Assembly: GCA_030616425.1 (NCBI GenBank)
Contig: JAUWXJ010000154.1
Span: 1-5,550, forward strand
Reading direction: 5' to 3'
Length of the DNA: 5,550 nt
DNA from: Desulfobacterales bacterium
GTDB taxonomy: Bacteria > Desulfobacterota > Desulfobacteria > Desulfobacterales > C00003060
In this document: positions 1 to 5,143 of the stretch, piece by piece
How the letters are laid out: each line of letters opens with the position of its first letter
How positions within the stretch are numbered: the first letter of the stretch is position 1
Notes under the pieces: model-generated
The model's input: only the letters and a program-made list of their open reading frames with translations
Database searches by the model: none
Told to the model about the DNA's origin: nothing
Position numbers and translations under genes: made by a program

Positions 1-76
1 GAACAACTCGGCAAATATCATATCGTTGCTGGACTTCACCATGTGTGCGTTTGTCAGAGGCGCTCGATAAACCCAT
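1..76 (-). CDS. possible start of a further minus-strand gene, cut by the left edge
   Basis: An ATG at 76-74 opens a frame that runs without a stop to the window edge, about 25 codons. It is preceded by AAGGGG (86-81), an acceptable Shine-Dalgarno four bases from the ATG. The visible peptide has a short polar start and then a charged stretch containing GEVQQRYDIC; I recognise no family. A second minus-strand frame (ATG at 42-40) and the plus-strand frame from base 1 to the TGA at 76-78 are also open, so this short stretch cannot decide which is coding. The choice rests on the ribosome-binding site and on co-orientation with every other gene here. It could equally be non-coding. Confidence 0.22.
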   Translation of the reverse strand, partial: MGLSSASDKRTHGEVQQRYDICRVV

Positions 77-134
77 GAAACCCCTTACCGCCTTGGCTTT
101 ATCACATTCTTGCCGCGTTGTTTATGCAACATTA

Positions 135-167
135 GGGTTTAGGCAACAGCCTGTTATAGGCAAACCT
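135..167. repeat. nested short inverted repeats after the LOG-domain gene
   Basis: GGTTT (136-140) pairs with AAACC (162-166). Between them AGGC (141-144), GCCT (149-152) and AGGC (158-161) allow two mutually exclusive four-base stems sharing the central GCCT, and AACAGCCTGTT (145-155) is itself palindromic. The group lies just beyond the stop at 170. No run of T follows on either strand, so it is not a classical intrinsic terminator. It may protect the operon's 3' end or be an incidental structure. Confidence 0.3.
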
Positions 168-169
168 TG

Positions 170-1981
170 CTACTGGGCATCATTTATTGAGACTTCGTGG
201 ATCATTTTGTCTTCTGATCCAAAGTGCTCGCATAGCGTCCCGAAGACCTGAGAACCGTGCTTGATGAAGTAACAACTTTCAAAAACCGTGGGGTCCACCA
301 TCCCCTCGGATGTCAGGTGGTTGAGCCAGTTCTGAAGAGGCTTATAGAATTCTCCTACAAATATTTGCGGCTTGTAGTGTCCAATGCCAAGCTTCTTCTT
401 CACAAAAGTGATAGCATTTTCAAGGTTGGTCCCCACCCCGCCTTTGAAATAGATGTCTGCCTCGGTGGTTTTAGACAATATCTCCTGTCTTTCCAGCAAG
501 TCATTTCGGGCCAGATAGGCTGCGAAATCGACATGCGGGTAAATGTCCACCCCCGGAATCTTCCAGTAAACGGCCCCGGAGAGCATGCCCAGAGAAGCCG
601 TGGTTTCAGATACAAATGACATGGCACTTACGGCACTGCCCCCTGTGAGGATGCCACATATGCCGCCGTGGAACTCCTTGAAGGACTTGATACTGTCTAC
701 GATCTCTTCTTGGGTCTCTGCATCTACATTACCTGCTGTTCCGTAAATCGCAGCGAGCTTCCTTGAGCTAAAGGCTTCGTTAAAAGAGGGTATGACCGAA
801 GGCCTCATAAAGAAGTGCTTGTACAAGACCAGGTCCCCCTGCAAGGGGTTCTTCCAGTAAATATCCGCGCCCATATCCTGAAGGGTATTCATAAAGACAA
901 GGTCCTCTGATCTGAAAAAATACTCCTCTTGAGGGGCCCTTCTGAATGTCAGGTCCTTGATGAGGCCCAGGTCAGTGGCCACAATGAGGTAAGACGCAAG
1001 GAGTCGGTTAGGAAAATCCAAGAGTATGAGAGATGTGTCAGGCCGCAGCTCACGGATCAGCTGATCGTATTTTTTGTCTAGCTTGATGAACCTTTCCCCT
1101 TTAGCTGCGCTAATAGCTACAATGGTGTTTTCATCCACAGCCCGCTCTTTGTAAAGTCTGTCCAAAAGCGAAGACTCAAGGTCTATATAGAACTGTTTTT
1201 TTGCAGTGCGTTGCGGAACAGCTTGTTTATAGACTTCAAAATGAACCGTCTCCTTGATGATATCTTTTTCTCCTCCCATCAGCTCGAGATATATAATCCC
1301 ATTGGTGTGTCTACTTGCCACCCTGGCGTCGGTGTGTTCCGGATCGAGAATATAAATCTCATTTTGCTGTGTGAAAAGGCTGGTATGAGATATTACTCCG
1401 CTCCCAGCCGGCACGACCACCTGGTCCACTTTTTGCTCGGGCTGAGCAAAATAGAGATCTTCGCGTGGGATCCTTTTCAGCACGGCAGCCCTCAGATAAT
1501 CGGGCGTCAAGACTTTGGGGTTGGGAAGGTGGACATAGGGCATGACCGGTACAGCTAGGATGCCTTCCTCCAGCACCTTGGTTCCTTTAGGAACAATGAT
1601 GGTACGGTTTGAAATGAGATTGATCAATTCCTCGGCAAAGTATTTGAGTTCAGGGTTTCTCAAATAAATCTTGCCTACTTCAAGGCCGGGTATCATCAAC
1701 TGGTCAATGGTAAGGCCTGCTGAATATTCGGGAATATAGAACCAGAACCTGGCTTCATACGAGATCTTGTTCCCTTTCAGTTCAAAAGTCCCCAGCTTCT
1801 CCTGATTGATGCCAAGTCTCGCCTTTGTGCTGTGCAGGTCTGTTGTCAGCCAGTCTTGGTTGCGCAGGAAATACTGTGCCTGCTCATCATCAAGGTGTGC
1901 TGAAACCAGGGCAACAACCGCACTGGTGTTTGCACGGATGATCTTTTCAATCTTGCAGTCAGGGCTTTCGTTCAGGGACAC
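170..1981 (-). CDS. large protein with C-terminal LOG / 'lysine decarboxylase-like' nucleotide-binding domain
   Basis: A 603-residue soluble-looking protein with no signal peptide or membrane span. Roughly residues 406-590 read like the LOG family (Pfam Lysine_decarbox, SLOG superfamily): a first strand KLAAIYGTAG, a TGG turn near 446, an Arg near 498 where LOG enzymes have the catalytic RK pair, then GGVGTNLE at 514-521, matching PGGxGTxxE except that Lys replaces Pro. A KPQIFVGEFY strand follows, as in LOG proteins. Known relatives cleave nucleoside 5'-monophosphates to base and ribose phosphate (cytokinin-activating LOG, E. coli PpnN) or bind nucleotides. Typical LOG proteins have about 200 residues, so some 400 N-terminal residues are extra and unrecognised; residues 285-345 alternate strand and helix as in another alpha/beta fold. 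GTG 1981 is chosen because GGAGG lies seven bases upstream; the TTG at 1987 abuts the same site too closely. Last gene of the sixA-hydrolase operon. The domain call is fairly safe; the substrate is unknown. Confidence 0.72.
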   Translation of the reverse strand: MSLNESPDCKIEKIIRANTSAVVALVSAHLDDEQAQYFLRNQDWLTTDLHSTKARLGINQEKLGTFELKGNKISYEARFWFYIPEYSAGLTIDQLMIPGLEVGKIYLRNPELKYFAEELINLISNRTIIVPKGTKVLEEGILAVPVMPYVHLPNPKVLTPDYLRAAVLKRIPREDLYFAQPEQKVDQVVVPAGSGVISHTSLFTQQNEIYILDPEHTDARVASRHTNGIIYLELMGGEKDIIKETVHFEVYKQAVPQRTAKKQFYIDLESSLLDRLYKERAVDENTIVAISAAKGERFIKLDKKYDQLIRELRPDTSLILLDFPNRLLASYLIVATDLGLIKDLTFRRAPQEEYFFRSEDLVFMNTLQDMGADIYWKNPLQGDLVLYKHFFMRPSVIPSFNEAFSSRKLAAIYGTAGNVDAETQEEIVDSIKSFKEFHGGICGILTGGSAVSAMSFVSETTASLGMLSGAVYWKIPGVDIYPHVDFAAYLARNDLLERQEILSKTTEADIYFKGGVGTNLENAITFVKKKLGIGHYKPQIFVGEFYKPLQNWLNHLTSEGMVDPTVFESCYFIKHGSQVFGTLCEHFGSEDKMIHEVSINDAQ

Positions 1982-1988
1982 AGGCAAA

Positions 1989-1993
1989 CCTCC
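1989..1993 (-). promoter_or_regulatory. ribosome binding site deciding the start of the LOG-domain gene
   Basis: GGAGG on the minus strand lies seven bases before GTG 1981-1979, near-ideal spacing. Only one base separates it from the longer candidate start TTG 1987-1985. The shorter GTG-initiated protein is therefore preferred, removing two residues. Confidence 0.7.
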
Positions 1994-2001
1994 AATTTAT
2001 T

Positions 2002-2036
2002 ACCCATCGCCTATCGCCCATAGCCTATGGCCTATT
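2002..2036 (-). repeat. degenerate heptanucleotide tandem repeat, five units
   Basis: Read on the minus strand this stretch divides into AATAGGC, CATAGGC, TATGGGC, GATAGGC and GATGGGT, so the consensus is NAT(A/G)GGC repeated every seven bases. It also contains the palindrome CCATAGGCTATGG (2030-2018). The TAG stop of the upstream hydrolase (2027-2025) falls inside the second unit, so the array supplies the end of that gene as well as the spacer before the next. It was probably formed by slippage or inserted as a dispersed intergenic repeat; function unknown. Confidence 0.7.
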
Positions 2037-2822
2037 ATGGGCACTACCTAAGGCCTCAAAAAGCATCCTGTAAAAAAGGCCTGGTTGGTCATCCATCATA
2101 AAATGACCGCTTTCAGGGACAATAAAGTACGGGATATTGTTTGCATCCAGAAAGCTGCTGATAGACCGATTCATGGACCTCTCGCCAAATACGTACCACT
2201 TTCTTACAGGCAAAGCCAAAAATCTTTCCTTTAGATTACCCTGGCAACTATCTTTGGCCAGGGATACTGAGCTCAAGTGAAGGGCTCGGGGATGGACCCT
2301 CAAGATATTCTGATAATAATTCTTAAGACCTGGAGATGGGTTTTCTTGTGTGGTCTTTCTTAGGGTGCTTTTGAATTCCTCAAAGCCTTTGCTTTCAAAC
2401 TCCTCCCAACTTGTGGAGGCGATCTTGCCGCTAAAGATGCAATTTTCTGAGCCAAGGTTCCCTTCAAGGTTAAAAAAAGCCCTGACCTGTCTGCCAAGTG
2501 CCTCAGCCAGGTAAAGACAAATCACCCCTCCCATGCTGTGTCCTACCAGGATTATGCGGGCAAGCGCAAGGCCCCTGATCCATTTCAGAACAAGCTCGGC
2601 CTGGTCGTTCATGCTGTATGAAAAGTCATCCGGCCGGCTGCTTTCGCCACAACCGGGAAGGTCCACGGCGGCCAAGGTATAGCCGCGGAAGGCCTCCATA
2701 TCAAAGCACCGGTCAAAGGAGTTCTTTGAAGCCCCTAGGCCGTGGACAAATACAAAACTTTCAGGCCCATCCTGCTTCAGTCGGTAGGCAAGTCTATGTT
2801 TGCCGAGTGTTGAGAAAAACAT
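2025..2822 (-). CDS. alpha/beta hydrolase fold protein
   Basis: A 265-residue cytoplasmic alpha/beta hydrolase. Visible landmarks in order: the oxyanion-hole motif HGLG at 27-30, the strand-turn DLPGCGESSRP at 54-64 (relatives usually have DLPGHG), the nucleophile elbow GHSMGG at 94-99 with Ser96 as likely nucleophile, and a C-terminal ESGHFM with His250 as likely catalytic base. The acid is less clear; Glu224 in FGERS is the best candidate where many relatives have Asp. Residues 119-190 should form the lid, including EGNLGSENC. The family includes esterases, lipases and C-C bond hydrolases, so the substrate cannot be read off. ATG 2822 directly follows the TAG of sixA with no intervening base and no obvious Shine-Dalgarno, suggesting translation by reinitiation. 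The last few codons lie in a heptanucleotide repeat, so the C-terminal tail is probably not conserved. Confidence 0.88.
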   Translation of the reverse strand: MFFSTLGKHRLAYRLKQDGPESFVFVHGLGASKNSFDRCFDMEAFRGYTLAAVDLPGCGESSRPDDFSYSMNDQAELVLKWIRGLALARIILVGHSMGGVICLYLAEALGRQVRAFFNLEGNLGSENCIFSGKIASTSWEEFESKGFEEFKSTLRKTTQENPSPGLKNYYQNILRVHPRALHLSSVSLAKDSCQGNLKERFLALPVRKWYVFGERSMNRSISSFLDANNIPYFIVPESGHFMMDDQPGLFYRMLFEALGSAHNRP

Positions 2823-3311
2823 CTATGTGGCGATCAGCTTTAACTGAGCGGGCGTTAAATACCACTGCAGGCGGCCTGAGTGTGTGGGCAGATCCTCCAC
2901 ATCAATGCGACAGCATCCACCCATTTCAAACTGCACTGCGGCCTTGGAGCCCTCTGTGAGCAAGAAGGAGGCTACTTCAGCCACAGACGGAAGATGCCCG
3001 GCAATCAGCACGCGCTCGGCTCCTGAAAGTTCTGACAGGGCCTGAACTGTCTCATCAGGCGGGGTCATGGCCTTGACGTTTGTTGTTTCAATGATTTTTT
3101 CAACTGGAAACCCCACCTCTTCAGCCACGATGGCAGCTGTCTCCTTGGATCGTTTCTTGGGGCTGGACAAAATCACATCAAAGGTAATCCCCATCTTTTT
3201 GAGGGCCTGACCACTTGCATGAATCCTCTCTTTGCCTTCGGGGCTGAGACCCTCCTCAGGGTCCTGCTCCTTGGGCAGAGCCGGGCCGTGTTGCATGAGA
3301 TAGATCTCCAT
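2823..3311 (-). CDS. sixA: SixA-type phosphohistidine phosphatase (histidine phosphatase superfamily)
   Basis: A 162-residue protein matching E. coli SixA in length and layout. SixA removes phosphate from phosphohistidine on signalling proteins (the ArcB HPt domain, and NPr of the nitrogen PTS). Visible are MEIYLMQHG with the likely phospho-accepting His8, LSPEGKER (22-29), SSPKKRSKET with the phosphate-contacting Arg54, AGHLPSV with the second catalytic His106, and a C-terminal YLTPAQLKL that matches the SixA ending. The canonical RHG is QHG here: the first Arg of the phosphate pocket is Gln. I recall this variant in related proteins of sulfate-reducing and similar bacteria, so it is probably a subfamily trait rather than inactivation. 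First gene of a three-gene operon, with a very strong ribosome-binding site. The partner histidine protein is not in the window. Confidence 0.88.
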   Translation of the reverse strand: MEIYLMQHGPALPKEQDPEEGLSPEGKERIHASGQALKKMGITFDVILSSPKKRSKETAAIVAEEVGFPVEKIIETTNVKAMTPPDETVQALSELSGAERVLIAGHLPSVAEVASFLLTEGSKAAVQFEMGGCCRIDVEDLPTHSGRLQWYLTPAQLKLIAT

Positions 3312-3313
3312 GT

Positions 3314-3324
3314 GATCACCTCCT
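3314..3324 (-). promoter_or_regulatory. extended Shine-Dalgarno of sixA
   Basis: AGGAGGTGATC on the minus strand is complementary over 11 bases to the conserved 3' tail of bacterial 16S rRNA (GATCACCTCCT). The core GGAGG lies seven bases before ATG 3311. This fixes the sixA start and suggests strong initiation at the head of the operon. Confidence 0.85.
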
Positions 3325-3379
3325 GGCTTGGGTTGTCAGCGCTCAGCGATTCGAGACCTTTGCGAGCAGATAACGAGAC

Positions 3380-3408
3380 TCCATATCAAAAGGCGCCCTG
3401 GGCGTCAA
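3380..3408 (-). promoter_or_regulatory. candidate sigma-70-type promoter for the sixA operon
   Basis: TTGACG (3408-3403) is followed after 17 bases by TATGGA (3385-3380), predicting a 5' leader of about 60 bases before sixA. The -35 matches five of six positions, the -10 only three. The spacer contains CGCCCAGGGCG, an inverted repeat with one central base that could be an operator. Offered mainly because the PilZ terminator upstream means sixA needs its own promoter. Confidence 0.35.
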
Positions 3409-3502
3409 CAGACACGCATTTAGCACAATCTTATTAGAACTAGTTTCAACCCCCTTTTCCTCGTTTGGTTTGACCTACCAGCCTCCACTTTACCTATCAA
3501 CC

Positions 3503-3535
3503 AAAAAACCCCGCTCTCATTTTGAGAAACGGGGG
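3503..3535 (-). terminator. intrinsic terminator downstream of the PilZ gene
   Basis: On the minus strand CCCCG (3534-3530 on plus coordinates read backwards) pairs with CGGGG (3513-3509), and TCTC pairs with GAGA, closing a five-base loop. A run of six T (3508-3503) follows directly. It lies about 90 bases after the PilZ stop and separates that gene from the sixA operon. Confidence 0.8.
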
Positions 3536-3573
3536 TTCCCCTGGGATCAATTCATACCTTACGCTCAGTTAGG

Positions 3574-3592
3574 GCAAAAGAGGCATAAGCCT
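3574..3592 (-). terminator. weak hairpin with short T run just after the PilZ gene
   Basis: On the minus strand AGGC, a TTAT loop and GCCT form a four-base stem followed by CTTTTG. It lies about 35 bases past the PilZ stop. Too short to be a convincing terminator; the stronger one at 3503-3535 probably does the work. Confidence 0.2.
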
Positions 3593-3625
3593 TTGTGTTT
3601 TGTGAAAAAGATCCGGATATTGTAT

Positions 3626-4912
3626 CTATTTTTGTTCGACTGTTTTTTCTTTTTCTGGTTTGGGAGGCCTTGGCCAGACCTTATAAAGTTTAAGTTTAAT
3701 TTTTTTGTCTTCAAAAGACGCTGATAATTTTTCTAAGCCCTGTTCAAGATGTTTGACTTTCTTGCCAAGCTGGTCTGGAGCAACTTTTAGCTCGTAATTG
3801 TTGTTGACCTCGATAAAATCATCAATAGCTGAGATTTTGTCTTTGAGATCTTGAACCAAAGGGAACGACCTAACAGGTGGGAGGGTGAGCTTAATCCGAT
3901 ATTCTGAATCCGCTTCTTTTACAGAAAGGCTTATCGGCCAGGCAACCGGATTTAAAGATAATTCTTGTTTAACCCTCTTTTCATAGTCAGGGCTGCCAAG
4001 CTCTTTAAGTTCCGTCTTAATTATTTGAACAACTGATTCAAGTGGCTGCCTTGCATTAACATATTCAGATCTGTTTGCAATCTCTGAAAGGAGTCTGGTT
4101 AACTCATTAAGTTGTAGCTCAAGCTCTTCTTTGTATCCTGGATAAAACACTGAACAAACTTCTGCTTTGTCTTCTAAATCAGGCATCGCTTCGGCAAAAA
4201 CTCTTTCGATAATGGCGTTAGCTTTGTTCAGGTAGCCTTTAGTAATTTGTTTTTGTTTGTCTCTATATCCAGCTTCCATCTCGGCGGCCTTATTCAAATA
4301 ACTTGCAAATCGTCCAGAGGATCTAGTAAACATTTCCTCGATTTCTGCTAGACTTATCTTGTTACCAGTTAGAATTAACTTTTGATTGTTAAGATATCTC
4401 AAAACATATTCTTGGTGTCTTTTCAAAAATCCATCATGTTGAGGACTTACTCCACTCAATTGTTGTAGCCATTGGGTCTCGGCTTCTTTAAGCTTCTTAT
4501 CCGTGCTTGCAGTTGTTTTATCCGTTTGTTGCTTATCTCCCATTCTTCCTTTTGTGGCGTGGTTCCTGATGAAAAATTCTACGTGAGATGTCTGGTCGGG
4601 TGTCAGCTTCCCAAATTGAACACCACATCGCCTCATTTTTTTGAAGATACCAGCAGTATCTAATTCGAAATCCGAAATCGTCTTAATCGGCACCTTATCC
4701 AAACAGAAACTATTATCGGCCAATATAGCTAATTGAGACGCGCGGTTTCCCTGCGCTTCGTTACCATCATAACGAAACGCCAGTCCGCCCCTGCTGATAT
4801 CTATAATTTGACCTAGTTTGTTAGCGTCAGGCCTGAGCACAGCAAACGAAGGGCTCTTAACCTGAAATCGATTATGTTTTCTTCGCTCGACTATTTTTTT
4901 TCTGTCAGCCAT
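3626..4912 (-). CDS. PilZ domain protein with long unrecognised C-terminal region
   Basis: From ATG 4912 the product has 428 residues. The N-terminal part (about 9-117) is a PilZ domain: RKHNR at 11-15 gives the RxxxR c-di-GMP contact and DISRGG at 38-43 gives the D/NxSxxG contact, so both halves of the binding site are intact. Residues 118-325 are charged, predicted mainly helical, and unrecognised. Residues 335-412 alternate strand and helix (EYRIKLTLPP, SFPLVQDLKDK, DDFIEVNNN, YELKVAPD, a long helix, KIKLKLYKV), compatible with a ferredoxin-like fold; that is inference. The tail is Pro/Lys-rich. There is no signal peptide or membrane segment. A c-di-GMP-responsive effector is likely; the output is unknown. 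The frame extends to TTG 4978, but those 22 residues look non-coding and lack a ribosome site; ATG 4912 has a weak CAGG about nine bases upstream. Sampled 60-base lines show about 35-42% GC, against up to about 60% in parts of neighbouring genes. Confidence 0.82.
   Translation of the reverse strand: MADRKKIVERRKHNRFQVKSPSFAVLRPDANKLGQIIDISRGGLAFRYDGNEAQGNRASQLAILADNSFCLDKVPIKTISDFELDTAGIFKKMRRCGVQFGKLTPDQTSHVEFFIRNHATKGRMGDKQQTDKTTASTDKKLKEAETQWLQQLSGVSPQHDGFLKRHQEYVLRYLNNQKLILTGNKISLAEIEEMFTRSSGRFASYLNKAAEMEAGYRDKQKQITKGYLNKANAIIERVFAEAMPDLEDKAEVCSVFYPGYKEELELQLNELTRLLSEIANRSEYVNARQPLESVVQIIKTELKELGSPDYEKRVKQELSLNPVAWPISLSVKEADSEYRIKLTLPPVRSFPLVQDLKDKISAIDDFIEVNNNYELKVAPDQLGKKVKHLEQGLEKLSASFEDKKIKLKLYKVWPRPPKPEKEKTVEQK
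4545..4552 (-). promoter_or_regulatory. possible internal ribosome binding site within the PilZ gene
   Basis: AAAGGAAG on the minus strand lies just before an in-frame ATG (4543-4541), exactly at the junction between the PilZ domain and the C-terminal region. Initiation here would give a 305-residue product without PilZ. Spacing is slightly short, so this may be coincidence. Confidence 0.3.
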
Positions 4913-5039
4913 GACACAAAGCCTGCTTGAGAACTTACTCGATGTGAACTGCCTTTGATTGGGGTCAAACGGCGGCAATCAGGGGTCTAATCAACTGGTT
5001 TCGTTACAAAAAGCGCACAGAGCCAGGCAGATAAAGTAA

Positions 5040-5068
5040 TAAATACCAAGCAAATATCGGCATGTCAA
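5040..5068 (-). promoter_or_regulatory. candidate sigma-70-type promoter for the PilZ gene
   Basis: A perfect TTGACA (5068-5063) is followed after 17 bases by TATTTA (5045-5040), in an otherwise AT-rich stretch. The -10 matches only its first three positions. Predicted transcription start is near 5033, giving a leader of about 120 bases to ATG 4912. Confidence 0.5.
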
Positions 5069-5097
5069 GGATTTTGAACCGCAAAAGCGAGCGCATT

Positions 5098-5124
5098 CCC
5101 CGTCCTGATTTATCGGGACAGGGG
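5098..5124. repeat. strong GC-rich palindrome downstream of yjbQ
   Basis: CCCC (5098-5101) pairs with GGGG (5121-5124) and GTCCTGA (5102-5108) pairs with TCGGGAC (5113-5119, one G-U pair), around a TTTA loop with a single bulged A at 5120. It lies about 20 bases past the yjbQ stop. No T run follows on the minus strand, so it is not a standard intrinsic terminator. Its compact form suits a dispersed intergenic palindrome or a 3'-end stabiliser. Confidence 0.65.
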
Positions 5125-5143
5125 TCTTCAAAAGTTACGTCCT

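Larger units (their letters stand above)
3312..3625. other. intergenic region between the PilZ gene and sixA
   Basis: This 314-base gap has no convincing gene. From the PilZ side it holds a weak hairpin, a strong intrinsic terminator (3503-3535), an eight-base palindrome AACTAGTT (3438-3445), a candidate sigma-70-type promoter (3380-3408) and the sixA ribosome-binding site. The open frames crossing it on the plus strand are short and have no family resemblance. Confidence 0.6.

Noticed and set aside
400..627. 75-residue minus-strand frame within the LOG-domain gene
   Set aside because: It is an out-of-frame overlap of the LOG domain itself, where the main frame shows clear conserved motifs.
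1211..1558. 115-residue plus-strand frame
   Set aside because: It lies wholly antisense to the 603-residue gene, shows no family resemblance, and the gene beneath it is well supported.
1982..1987. TTG 1987 as start of the LOG-domain gene
   Set aside because: GGAGG ends only one base before it, too close for initiation; GTG 1981 has seven-base spacing.
2002..2036. CRISPR or CRISPR-like array
   Set aside because: The units are seven bases long, degenerate and without spacers.
3421..3449. Alternative sixA promoter with TTGAAA as -35
   Set aside because: At 16-18 bases spacing no acceptable -10 appears; the nearest AT-rich hexamer needs about 20 bases.
3470..3724. Plus-strand frame across the terminator and end of the PilZ gene
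   Set aside because: Its Phe-rich end is simply the reverse of the Lys/Glu-rich PilZ tail, and it crosses the terminator.
4913..4978. Longer PilZ protein starting at TTG 4978
   Set aside because: The start is TTG with no ribosome site, and the 22 added residues do not resemble the region before a PilZ domain. ATG 4912 places the RxxxR motif at the usual distance from the N-terminus.
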